64,000 nt of DNA, from NCBI GenBank assembly GCA_934096295.1, contig CAKOLL010000002.1:62001-126000 (forward strand), written 5' to 3'. Positions within the stretch are counted from its first letter, which is position 1, and the number at the start of each line of letters is the position of its first letter. This document shows positions 15,545-22,684 of this stretch, piece after piece. This DNA is from an uncultured Bacilli bacterium. GTDB taxonomy: Bacteria; Bacillota_I; Bacilli_A; RF39; UBA660. Made by a program: the position numbers and the translations under genes. The notes beneath the pieces were generated by a model that saw only the letters and a program-made list of their open reading frames with translations, did no database searches and was not told the origin of the DNA.

Positions 15545-16827
15545 TGGAAGAACTTGAGTTAAAAGGATTAAATGAGAAAATATATGTTTATAAAACTAAA
15601 TGTGGTCTTCCAGTATATATGTGGGTAAATGAAAAAGTAAGTAGTATGTATGCATCTTTATCTGTTAAATATGGCTCTATTCATACAAAATTTAAAATTG
15701 GTAAAAAAATTTATGAAGTTCCAAATGGAATAGCGCATTTTTTAGAACACATTAAATTTAATATTGATGAAGAGACTACTGCACATGATGAGTTTTATAA
15801 GTTCGGAGGAGATGCAAATGCTTTTACTACTTTTGATTATACTAGTTATATAGTTTTTGCTACGAATAATAAAAAAGAAAATTTGGAGGAATTACTTAAT
15901 TTTGTTTATAATCCATTTTTTACTAAAAAAAGTGTTGCCAAAGAAAAAGGGATTATTGTAGAAGAAGCTAATATGGGATTAGATGATCCATATAATGTAG
16001 TATTTTTTCATACACTTTTAAATGTGCTTCAAAAATCTAAGTATCGAAATACTATTACAGGTACTCCGGATGATGTAAATAGTATTAGTTTAGAAGATGT
16101 AAAATTGGTTTATGATCATTTTTATCATCCAGAAAATATGTTTTTAACTTTAACTGGTAATTTTAATCCTTATGAAATGGCTAGTTTGGTTGAAGATAAT
16201 TTATCTAAAAAAAGTTTTGGAGAATATTTAAATCCTGTAGTTATTAAGGAAAATGAACCTAAAAAAGTAATTGAAAAATATAAAGAAGAGTATATTAATT
16301 TAACTTATCCGAGAATAAAATTTTCAGTTAAGATGGATATGGGAAGATTTAAAGATTATTCTAAATTAGAATTAAAGTTGTTAACTAATTTGATTTTTAA
16401 TATAAATTTTGGGGCAACATCAGATTTTAAAGATGAGTTAATGGAAAAAGGACTTATTCAAAATATGAGTGTTACCAATGATATCTATGATGATACATTT
16501 GTAATTACAATTAGTGTAACATCAAATTTCAAAGAAGAGGTTATAAAAAGAATAAAAGAAAAATTGGAAAATTTAAGTGTTAATGAAATTGATTTTAAAA
16601 GAAAAAAGAATGCAACAATTGCTACATTAATACTTGATTATGAAGATGTAGAAAATGTTAGTTATAGAATTCAAGATGATGTTTTAAATAATGGGGGAAT
16701 AGTAACTAATTTAAAAGAAATTTTAGAAAATGAAACGTTAGATGATTTAAATGAATTAATTAATCTTTATGATTTAGATAATTTGCAAATAAGTGCGTTT
16801 TTACCAAAAGAAAACCAAAAGGAATAA
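15544..16827 (+). CDS. ymfH: M16-family peptidase YmfH-like
   Basis: The 427-residue protein has the inverted zinc motif HFLEH in GIAHFLEHIKF and the downstream EEAN that supplies the third ligand, so it should be the active M16 peptidase of the pair. FGGDANAFTTFDYTSYIVFA is the usual continuation. Overlap with ymfF (TAATGG) suggests coupled translation and a heterodimer. A role in EF-P maturation is inferred from the Bacillus pair and from the modifiable Lys in EF-P here. Confidence 0.85.
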   Translation: MEELELKGLNEKIYVYKTKCGLPVYMWVNEKVSSMYASLSVKYGSIHTKFKIGKKIYEVPNGIAHFLEHIKFNIDEETTAHDEFYKFGGDANAFTTFDYTSYIVFATNNKKENLEELLNFVYNPFFTKKSVAKEKGIIVEEANMGLDDPYNVVFFHTLLNVLQKSKYRNTITGTPDDVNSISLEDVKLVYDHFYHPENMFLTLTGNFNPYEMASLVEDNLSKKSFGEYLNPVVIKENEPKKVIEKYKEEYINLTYPRIKFSVKMDMGRFKDYSKLELKLLTNLIFNINFGATSDFKDELMEKGLIQNMSVTNDIYDDTFVITISVTSNFKEEVIKRIKEKLENLSVNEIDFKRKKNATIATLILDYEDVENVSYRIQDDVLNNGGIVTNLKEILENETLDDLNELINLYDLDNLQISAFLPKENQKE

Positions 16828-16845
16828 TTAACCTTTTGGTTTTTA
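16811..16845. terminator. bidirectional terminator, ymfH / rpsD
   Basis: AAAACCAAAAGG (16811-16822) pairs with CCTTTTGGTTTT (16832-16843), loop of nine. It lies at the end of both convergent genes. Confidence 0.8.
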
Positions 16846-16849
16846 AGAA

Positions 16850-17452
16850 TTATCTGTTATAGAATTCAACGATTAATTGTTCATTGATTTCTGGATTTAA
16901 TTCACTTCTTTCTGGAAGTCTTACAAATTTACCAGATAATTTCTTTTCATCCATTTCTAGAAAAGCAGGTACAGTTCTTTTTTGTTCAATAGCATCAAGG
17001 ATTGCAGGATGATTCATTGAATTTTCTTTTACAGAAATGATATCTCCGACTTTAGTAGTGTAAGAAGGAATATCAACCTTTTTACCATTTACTAAAATGT
17101 GTCCATGATTAACAATTTGACGTGCACTTCTTCTAGTTCTTGCCATTCCTAGACGATAAACCATGTTATCAAGTCTAGATTCAAGAAGGATAAGTAAGTT
17201 TTCCCCAGCTATACCATGCATTTTTGAAGCTTTGTCAAATACTTTGTGGAATTGTTTTTCATTAAGTCCATAAAGAATTCTAACTTTTTGTTTTTCTTGC
17301 ATTTGGATTCCATATTCACTAAGTTTACGACGACGATCTTGTCCGTGAGCTCCTGGTGCATAAGGTCTTTTTGCTAAATCTTTTCCATTTTCAAGAGTTG
17401 AAAAACCAAGTCTTCTAGATTTTTTATAAGCTGGTCCCGTATATCTTGCCAT
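16850..17452 (-). CDS. rpsD: 30S ribosomal protein S4
   Basis: The 200-residue S4 starts MARYTGPAYKKSRRLGF and contains the S4 RNA-binding domain (LDNMVYRLGMARTRRSARQIVNHGHILVNGKK). It nucleates assembly of the 30S body and can regulate its own mRNA. The start at 17452 is set by AAAGGAG and the family N-terminus; an in-frame extension of five codons is rejected. As in Bacillus it is a single gene away from the alpha operon, with a leader of about 150 bases. Confidence 0.97.
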   Translation of the reverse strand: MARYTGPAYKKSRRLGFSTLENGKDLAKRPYAPGAHGQDRRRKLSEYGIQMQEKQKVRILYGLNEKQFHKVFDKASKMHGIAGENLLILLESRLDNMVYRLGMARTRRSARQIVNHGHILVNGKKVDIPSYTTKVGDIISVKENSMNHPAILDAIEQKRTVPAFLEMDEKKLSGKFVRLPERSELNPEINEQLIVEFYNR

Positions 17453-17605
17453 AAAATCTCCTTTCATTTTATTTGCAAAATATTTATTTTGCTGTATCTA
17501 ATAAATAGGGAGTTTAAATAATTTTGCTAGGGCAGTCCTAGCTACTTTATTCCATTAAGGTTTAAACACATTATTTATAGGTACAACTCTGCCTAAATAA
17601 CTTGC
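17453..17605 (-). promoter_or_regulatory. rpsD leader, probable S4 autoregulatory RNA
   Basis: The minus-strand transcript has a 5' leader of about 150 bases. It contains a GCTAGG/CCTAGC hairpin (around 17526-17542), two GTTTAAAC-like palindromic blocks (near 17510 and 17562), and a GCAAAATA/TATTTTGC hairpin just before the SD. Long folded leaders of rpsD bind S4 for feedback in Bacilli. I cannot align this one to the known motif by eye, so regulation by S4 is inferred. Confidence 0.55.
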
Positions 17606-17611
17606 AAGTGT

Positions 17612-17641
17612 ATTATATAATAAATGTATGCTTGTTGTCAA
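17612..17641 (-). promoter_or_regulatory. rpsD promoter
   Basis: Minus strand: TTGACA (17641-17636), 18-base spacer, TATAAT (17617-17612). Both hexamers are consensus. Confidence 0.85.
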
Positions 17642-17736
17642 ATAAATTTTTGTAATGTTTATTTATTTTGGGGTAATTTAGACTAATTTGGTTATTATGT
17701 TTGACTTAAAATATATGTTAAAAGTGTTACAATGTG

Positions 17737-17765
17737 TTGCTTTTTTAGTTTCCATGTGTTAAAAT
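17737..17765 (+). promoter_or_regulatory. candidate promoter of the small toxin-like mRNA
   Basis: TTGCTT (17737-17742), 17-base spacer, TGT then TAAAAT (17760-17765), an extended -10. A start near 17772 gives a leader of about 60 bases before the ATG at 17832. Confidence 0.55.
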
Positions 17766-17831
17766 AATTTTTATGGAATATTCAGTTGATTGGATGCTAC
17801 CTTCTAAAATATAAATAGGAGGTTTGATTCT

Positions 17832-17906
17832 ATGACTAAAGATGGAATTATCATCGGGTTATGGTTGATCATTATTCTTCTCATTTTGGTTTTACTGCTA
17901 AAATAG
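17832..17906 (+). CDS. 24-residue hydrophobic peptide, candidate type I toxin
   Basis: The ORF has an ideal SD (AGGAGG, 17817-17822, nine bases before the ATG). It encodes a short polar start (MTKDG), one membrane helix of about 18 Ile/Leu/Val/Trp residues, and a final Lys. This is the form of type I toxins (Fst, TxpA, BsrG, Ldr families), though I see no clear identity to any. A convergent antisense RNA with a consensus promoter overlaps the 3' region, and the mRNA can fold leader to tail. It lies alone between rpsD and def. Toxicity is inferred. Confidence 0.6.
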   Translation: MTKDGIIIGLWLIIILLILVLLLK

Positions 17907-17911
17907 AAATA

Positions 17912-18024
17912 AATAAAAAAACATCTAGATCAACCGTGTTGATTTAGATGCCTTAACCAATTCTGGTAGCATCCAACATGCAAAATTGGATGTTCCATTT
18001 TTAATTTATGCAAATTGTTTTGCT
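17912..18024 (-). ncRNA. candidate antisense antitoxin RNA
   Basis: A minus-strand transcript of about 110 bases is predicted from TTGACA-17-TATGAT to a strong terminator. The terminator is the stem CATCTAGATCAAC / GTTGATCTAGATG type (17950-17938 / 17934-17922), with one G-U pair depending on strand, followed by a U-tract from 17921-17915. It is complementary to the 3' part of the small peptide mRNA, including GGTAGCATCCAA. It also contains GGTTGATC, identical to part of the peptide ORF. No ORF is evident. The arrangement matches convergent type I systems such as txpA/ratA or bsrG/SR4. Confidence 0.6.
17915..17950 (-). terminator. terminator of the antisense RNA
   Basis: Thirteen-pair stem between 17922-17934 and 17938-17950, three-base loop. 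The plus-strand A-run 17915-17921 becomes seven U at the 3' end of the minus-strand transcript. Confidence 0.85.
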
Positions 18025-18030
18025 ATATAC

Positions 18031-18059
18031 ATCATATCATAAAAGTGGCTTTTTGTCAA
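18031..18059 (-). promoter_or_regulatory. promoter of the antisense RNA
   Basis: Minus strand: TTGACA (18059-18054), 17-base spacer, TATGAT (18036-18031). It lies just past the def stop codon (18063) and is stronger than the sense promoter, as expected for an antitoxin. Confidence 0.8.
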
Positions 18060-18062
18060 AAA

Positions 18063-18617
18063 CTAAATTTCTCGCATTTTATTTCTATCTTTATATGGGT
18101 TTTTAGGATCTATTTTATCTACGAATAAAATTCCATCTAAATGATCTATTTCATGTTGGAATGCTACTGCTAAATCCTCACGGGCACGCATTGTTTTTTT
18201 GTTTCCTTCATAATCATAATATTCAATTGTTATTCTGGCGTGTCTTGGAACTATACCTTCAACTTCACGATTAACACTTAAACATCCTTCACCTTCACCC
18301 ACATAAATTAATTCTTCACTTTGACTAATTATTTTAGGGTTAATTATGATATATTCTTCAAAAGTTCCTTTTTCTTCTAGTTCATTTGCTATAACAAACA
18401 TTCTTTTTAAATGCCCTAGTTGTACAAAAGCCATTCCCATTCCTGCACGTAAATCATATTTTTCAGCGATTTTTTCATCTTGACTCATTTCTAAATACTT
18501 AATTGTATCTTCAGCAAGTTTTCTATCTTCTTTACTTATGGGAAATGTAACATCTTTACTTTTTTGATGTAATATTTTATTTTTTTCATCTAATATTTTT
18601 ATATTTGGTAATTTCAT
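18063..18617 (-). CDS. def: peptide deformylase
   Basis: The 184-residue protein removes the formyl group from new polypeptides. Motif 2 EGCLSV supplies the metal Cys, and motif 3 QHEIDHLDG supplies two His and the catalytic Glu. Motif 1 is GMGMAFVQ rather than the usual GxGLAAPQ, keeping both Gly, the Ala and the Gln. Start ATG 18617 follows GGTGGAAGG; the longer frame is rejected because the family starts here. It is a single gene, divergent from the IrrE-like gene. Confidence 0.9.
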   Translation of the reverse strand: MKLPNIKILDEKNKILHQKSKDVTFPISKEDRKLAEDTIKYLEMSQDEKIAEKYDLRAGMGMAFVQLGHLKRMFVIANELEEKGTFEEYIIINPKIISQSEELIYVGEGEGCLSVNREVEGIVPRHARITIEYYDYEGNKKTMRAREDLAVAFQHEIDHLDGILFVDKIDPKNPYKDRNKMREI

Positions 18618-18672
18618 AATCCTTCCACCCGCAAAATAGTATATCAAATTTTTTTCAAAAATGCAATTTTCA

Positions 18673-18701
18673 TTGTAATTACGTGGTTTTCATGATAATA
18701 T
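18673..18701 (+). promoter_or_regulatory. promoter of the IrrE-like gene
   Basis: TTGTAA (18673-18678), 17-base spacer, TGA then TAATAT (18696-18701). The predicted start near 18708 lies beyond the upstream ATG at 18692, which supports TTG 18722 as the start codon. Confidence 0.6.
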
Positions 18702-18721
18702 ATGACTTGGGAGTGGTTGTT

Positions 18722-19201
18722 TTGGATTTTCAAAAAAGAGTTAAAAAAATACTAGATAATTTCAGAGATTGTAAAGATGAGTTTGGGATTATGGATATTA
18801 CAAGATTTGCAGTATTATTTGGTTTTAATATAAATGAAAGCCGTGATTTACCAAATGATATAAATGGTAAAATTATATCCACTAATAATAATAAAAATAT
18901 AATTTTAAATATTTATTTTAGTAAAGAACAAAAAAGATATACGATTGCTTATTTAATTTCTTCGTATTTAATATTTTATAATAATGAAAAGTTTTTAGGG
19001 AGTCATGTTTTTGATAATGAAATTGAAGAGGTTGCAGCTTTTGCAAGAATGTTACTTATTCCTGATAATAAATTAAAAGCAAGTATTTCAAAAGATTGTG
19101 AAACTTTAGCATATTTTTTTAAGGTACCTGTAGAAGTTATGAACAAAAGATTAAAAGAAGTATATAAAAAAGATAAAATATTGCAAAGAAAAAAGGACTA
19201 A
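18722..19201 (+). CDS. IrrE/ImmA-like protein with no HExxH motif
   Basis: The 159-residue protein resembles ImmA/IrrE metallopeptidase domains in layout: SKEQKRYTIAYLISSYLIFYN stands where families have RFTIAHELGHYLLH, and EIEEVAAFARMLLIPDNKL matches E..AN.FA..LLMP. The zinc motif HExxH is absent (AYLIS instead), so peptidase activity is unlikely. TTG 18722 is chosen from SD GGGAGTGG and the promoter. It could be a degenerate or purely structural regulator; no HTH partner is adjacent. Confidence 0.55.
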   Translation: MDFQKRVKKILDNFRDCKDEFGIMDITRFAVLFGFNINESRDLPNDINGKIISTNNNKNIILNIYFSKEQKRYTIAYLISSYLIFYNNEKFLGSHVFDNEIEEVAAFARMLLIPDNKLKASISKDCETLAYFFKVPVEVMNKRLKEVYKKDKILQRKKD

Positions 19202-19217
19202 TTGAAATAGCCCTTTT
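19191..19217. terminator. terminator, IrrE-like gene / YjcZ-like gene
   Basis: AAAAGGACTA (19191-19200) pairs with TAGCCCTTTT (19208-19217) with one mismatch, loop of seven. It lies between convergent genes. Confidence 0.6.
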
Positions 19218-19224
19218 AATTTAT

Positions 19225-19410
19225 TTAATTATTGTTATTATTCCAGCTCCAGCCAGCACCTAAAATGATTACTAAAAGAATGAATAATACAATCCAAATA
19301 GCAGCACCTATGCCATAACCACTAGTGTATCCAGCATATGTAGGGGCTCCACAAGCGCCTTGAGCACCGTATCCTCCGCCGTAATAGCCGGTATTTCCAT
19401 AATAATACAT
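19225..19410 (-). CDS. YjcZ-type small sporulation protein
   Basis: A 61-residue protein with a Tyr/Gly-rich start (MYYYGNTGYYGGGYGAQG), one C-terminal membrane helix (IWIVLFILLVIILGAGW) and an Asn tail. YjcZ/SscA-type proteins have this build, and several are spore-coat or late-sporulation proteins. A strong SD (AGGAGG) precedes the ATG. The assignment rests on composition and the helix motif, because such short proteins align poorly. I see no clear sporulation-type promoter. Confidence 0.65.
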   Translation of the reverse strand: MYYYGNTGYYGGGYGAQGACGAPTYAGYTSGYGIGAAIWIVLFILLVIILGAGWSWNNNNN

Positions 19411-19541
19411 AATATACCTCCTTTTTGTATCTACTATAATTTATTATAAATGACGATTTTTTGACATTAAAATAACCCAAGTTTTCAAAAAAAACTTTAA
19501 TTTGTTTGTAAATATGATAATATTATTATAGGTGGGAGAGC

Positions 19542-20699
19542 ATGCGTAAATTATTTTCTAAAATGGATATACCTTTATTTATTATGGTTATTCTTTATGT
19601 AGCACTAGGCTTGGTTATGATTTATAGTGCTTCAAATATAACGGCAGTGGTTCGTTATGGATATCAACCATATCATTTTTTTATAAGACAAGCAATATTT
19701 GTTTTAGCTTCATTTTTTATAGGATTTTTAATTGTTATTAGGTTTCCAACGAGAAATTATGGAGCCTTAGCGTGGCCACTAGTCTTTTTACTTATTGGAT
19801 CTTTGGCACTCCTTTTTGTAAAAGGTAAAATAGCTGGGGGAGCAATAAGTTGGTTCGATTTAAAGTTTTTTAAAGTTCAACCTAGTGAGTTTGCAAAATC
19901 TATTTTAGTAATTTTTATGGCAATATATTATAATAAATTACATTATAAAAAGGTAAAAAATATTTATGCTTATTTTGTGCCTTTAGGTTTTGCAGCAATT
20001 ATAATTGGTTTGGTTTTTATGCAACCGGATTTAGGTAGTGCAGCAATTATTGCAGGAATAGTATTTTTAACGTTTATAAGTATTCCCGTTGTACAGAATA
20101 ATATAATAAAATTTATTAAAATAATAGCAATCGGATGTATATTAGCAATTGTGGCTTTCTTGTATTCAGGTAATGATTTTTTAAGTAGTATCCAAAAGGG
20201 AAGACTTAATTTTAAAAATCCTTGTTCAAGATATACAGAAACTACTGGATATCAAGTTTGTAATGGCTTTATTGCTATTAATAATGGTGGTTTGTTTGGT
20301 GTTGGTTTAGGTAATTCAACACAAAAGTATTTGTATTTACCTGAATCTCATACAGACTTTATATTTCCAATTATAGTGGAAGAACTAGGACTTGTAACTG
20401 GTATAGTAATTATTCTGGGATATGCTTATATTTTAGCAAGGATATTAAAGATTGCTAAATCAAGTGAAAATTTACGATGTTCGATCTTAGCTTATGGAAC
20501 GTTTTGGTATTTTACTTTGCATATTTTAGTTAATTTACTTGGAGTGTTAGCACTAATTCCTTTAACTGGAGTACCACTTCCATTCTTAAGTTATGGCGGT
20601 TCATTTACTGTTAATGCTATTATTATGATATTTGTAGTAGAAAGAGTAAATATAGAAAATAAAATTAATAAGACTAAAAGAGAAATAAAAGCTTTATAA
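19542..20699 (+). CDS. FtsW/RodA/SpoVE-family glycosyltransferase
   Basis: The 385-residue SEDS protein has about ten membrane helices and polymerises lipid II into glycan strands. Visible motifs are GLVMIYSAS, KVQPSEFAK, QPDLGSA, LPESHTDFIF with the essential Asp, and the closing PLPFLSYGGS. The family includes FtsW (division), RodA (elongation) and SpoVE (sporulation), and sequence by eye does not separate them firmly. The opening resembles FtsW/SpoVE. No penicillin-binding partner is adjacent. Confidence 0.88.
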   Translation: MRKLFSKMDIPLFIMVILYVALGLVMIYSASNITAVVRYGYQPYHFFIRQAIFVLASFFIGFLIVIRFPTRNYGALAWPLVFLLIGSLALLFVKGKIAGGAISWFDLKFFKVQPSEFAKSILVIFMAIYYNKLHYKKVKNIYAYFVPLGFAAIIIGLVFMQPDLGSAAIIAGIVFLTFISIPVVQNNIIKFIKIIAIGCILAIVAFLYSGNDFLSSIQKGRLNFKNPCSRYTETTGYQVCNGFIAINNGGLFGVGLGNSTQKYLYLPESHTDFIFPIIVEELGLVTGIVIILGYAYILARILKIAKSSENLRCSILAYGTFWYFTLHILVNLLGVLALIPLTGVPLPFLSYGGSFTVNAIIMIFVVERVNIENKINKTKREIKAL

Positions 20700-20734
20700 A
20701 CTAAATTATTTAAACATTAATTATCGCAAATGAG

Positions 20735-20762
20735 TTGACTTATAAACATTATGTGTTGTAAT
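20735..20762 (+). promoter_or_regulatory. candidate promoter of the broken small peptide gene
   Basis: TTGACT (20735-20740), 16-base spacer, TGTAAT (20757-20762). Confidence 0.45.
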
Positions 20763-20797
20763 CTATATAATAGATAAGTTATTAAGTCGAGGAAAGT

Positions 20798-20865
20798 ATG
20801 AAGAAAAAATTGTATTAATTGTTATTTTATTAAGTTTCTTTTTAATGAGTGTGATTGTAAAATAA
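20798..20865 (+). pseudogene. small hydrophobic peptide gene with a one-base frameshift
   Basis: ATG at 20798 follows GAGG at SD distance but stops after six codons. With one more A in the A-run at 20803-20808 the frame would encode MKKKIVLIVILLSFFLMSVI plus VK, a 22-residue membrane peptide ending at 20865. A promoter-like sequence lies upstream. This could be decay, a sequencing error in a homopolymer, or slippage-controlled expression. It lies between the ftsW-type gene and ku. Confidence 0.4.
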
Positions 20866-20910
20866 TACATAAAACAAGAAATATTAGAAATAATATAAAT
20901 GGTGATTAAA

Positions 20911-21660
20911 ATGCCTAATATACATTCTAATATTTCTTTTGCTTTAGTAAATATTCCTGTGTTACTTAATCCCATTATTAAAAATAATGATACGTCTTTT
21001 AATCAGTTACATAAAAAGTGTTTGGAAAGAGTTAAATATATTAAATATTGTCCAAAGTGTAAAAAAGATTTAAAAGAAAATGATATTGTAAAAGGGTATC
21101 AATTTGAAAAAGATAATTATCTAGTTTTTAGTAAAGCAGAACTTGATAATTTAAAACCTGACTGGGATAAAGAAATTGAGGTAATATCTTTTATTAAAGA
21201 AGGTAATGTTGCCCCGTGGTATTTTGAAAAAAGTTATTTTTTAAATACGGAAGGTAAGTCTAAAGCTTATAATTTGTTTTATGAAGCATTAAAGAAAACT
21301 AAACGAGTAGCATTAGTTAAAACTGTAATTGGGCCAAAATTTTATTATGGAATATTAAAACTAGTGGAAAATGGAATTATTTTAACAACTTTGTACTTTG
21401 AAGAAGAGGTACGTATTCCTGAAAAAGAAATGAATACAAAAATTACAAGTAAAGAACTAGATTTAGCTATTAAATTAATCGAAAGTATGAAAGGAGATTT
21501 TGAACCAAATAAATATAAAGATGAATATCAAGATAGAATTAAGAAAGCTATTGATGAAAAGTTAGATGGTAAAAAAATTACAAAAACTAAAAAGAGTAGT
21601 AAGAAACAAATTAATGATTTAATGAAAGCTTTAGAAAAAAGCTTGAAGGATACTAAATGA
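20911..21660 (+). CDS. ku: Ku protein, bacterial NHEJ
   Basis: Ku binds broken DNA ends and recruits the ligase for end joining. The 249-residue protein has the typical opening SNISFALVNIPVLL, a CPKCKKDL stretch and KGYQFEKDNYLVFSKAELD, and a Lys-rich tail. ATG 20911 lies eight residues before the conserved SISF-like motif and has GGTGAT upstream. Its stop overlaps the ligase start (ATGA). In Bacillus this system acts in the spore and depends on SigG; a matching promoter is not obvious here. Confidence 0.93.
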   Translation: MPNIHSNISFALVNIPVLLNPIIKNNDTSFNQLHKKCLERVKYIKYCPKCKKDLKENDIVKGYQFEKDNYLVFSKAELDNLKPDWDKEIEVISFIKEGNVAPWYFEKSYFLNTEGKSKAYNLFYEALKKTKRVALVKTVIGPKFYYGILKLVENGIILTTLYFEEEVRIPEKEMNTKITSKELDLAIKLIESMKGDFEPNKYKDEYQDRIKKAIDEKLDGKKITKTKKSSKKQINDLMKALEKSLKDTK

Positions 21661-22532
21661 GTTTGTGGAATAAGGATATTAGACCAATGCTTCTTGAAGA
21701 GACAGAAGAGGTGTTTGATAATAAAGATTATTTATATGAAATAAAATATGATGGAATAAGAGTTTTAGTTTTTGTAAGTAAAGATAAAGTTGTGATTAAA
21801 AGTAGATATGGAATAGATATAACTGGGTTGTTTCCAGAGATTGGTGTTTTATGTAAGATGGTTAAAGGTAATGTAATATTTGATGGGGAAATAATAATAC
21901 TTGATAATAATAAAGTATCTTTTTCTAAGTTACAAAAGAGAATTCATTTAAAAAATAAGAAAACTATTGAGTTTTTAAGTAAGACAAATCCAGTGGTGTT
22001 TATATGTTTTGATGTAATATATGAAGATAGAGATTTAACTAATTTGAGTTTGTTAGAAAGAAAAAAGATACTTAGTAAGTATGAAGATAATGATGTATTT
22101 ATTAAGAGTACTTATGTAATAGGGGATGGTATTAAATTATTTGAAGCTATTAAGAGGTTAGAGATGGAAGGTATTGTAGCTAAAAAAATTGATAGTAGAT
22201 ATTTTGTTAATGAAAGATGTGATTATTGGTTAAAGATAAAAAATTATAAAAGTGGTTATTTTTATATACTAGGTTATATTAATAAAGAAAATAGTCATGT
22301 AATTAGTTTAGTTTTAGGGGAATATTTAAATAAAAGATTAGTGAGTGTTGGTAAAGTTGTTTTAGGTAAGAAAAGATGGTTAGCAAATAAAATAATGAGT
22401 GAGAAAAAAATAAAGGCTTATATAGATTTGAAAGATAGGGATGTAATATATATAAAACCAGAGATAAAATGTTTGGTTAAGTACTTGGAGAGAACTGATA
22501 ATGGGCTTTTACGTCAGCCTTTTATACCTTGA
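21657..22532 (+). CDS. ATP-dependent DNA ligase, NHEJ type
   Basis: A 291-residue ligase with the adenylation motif YEIKYDGIR (KxDG, nucleophile Lys), FDGEI, EGIVAKK and DYWLKIKN, then an OB-fold domain ending in LRQPFIP. It corresponds to the ligase part of LigD only. No primase-polymerase or phosphoesterase domain is fused, and none lies next to it. Coupling to ku marks it as the NHEJ ligase. I would call it LigD-like but leave the symbol empty because of the missing domains. Confidence 0.9.
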   Translation: MSLWNKDIRPMLLEETEEVFDNKDYLYEIKYDGIRVLVFVSKDKVVIKSRYGIDITGLFPEIGVLCKMVKGNVIFDGEIIILDNNKVSFSKLQKRIHLKNKKTIEFLSKTNPVVFICFDVIYEDRDLTNLSLLERKKILSKYEDNDVFIKSTYVIGDGIKLFEAIKRLEMEGIVAKKIDSRYFVNERCDYWLKIKNYKSGYFYILGYINKENSHVISLVLGEYLNKRLVSVGKVVLGKKRWLANKIMSEKKIKAYIDLKDRDVIYIKPEIKCLVKYLERTDNGLLRQPFIP

Positions 22533-22684
22533 AATGTCAAAAAAAAGTAAAAATAATAATGTTTTTAATAAAAAAAGTAAAAATTTTTAATTTAGTTATT
22601 GATTTTACCTAGATTTTTTGGTAGTCTTAATATGTAAGGACAATGTTCCTACGAAATATTTTAGATAATAGGGAGGTATAAATT

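Larger units (their letters stand above)
17790..17976. repeat. 12-base inverted repeat joining leader and tail of the small mRNA
   Basis: TTGGATGCTACC (17790-17801), upstream of the SD, is the exact reverse complement of GGTAGCATCCAA (17965-17976), downstream of the ORF. In the sense RNA these would pair the 5' leader with the 3' region. A third segment TTGGATG (17986-17992) can pair locally with CATCCAA and would compete for it. Confidence 0.8.

Noticed and set aside
17701..17733. TTGACT ... TACAAT as the promoter of the small toxin-like gene
   Set aside because: The spacer is 21 bases, too long. TTGCTT-17-TAAAAT with an extended -10 just downstream is better.
17790..17976. Fst/par-type system, because of the repeated blocks
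   Set aside because: In par the two blocks are direct repeats so that the antisense RNA can pair with the leader. Here they are inverted, which favours folding within the sense RNA and pairing at the 3' overlap.
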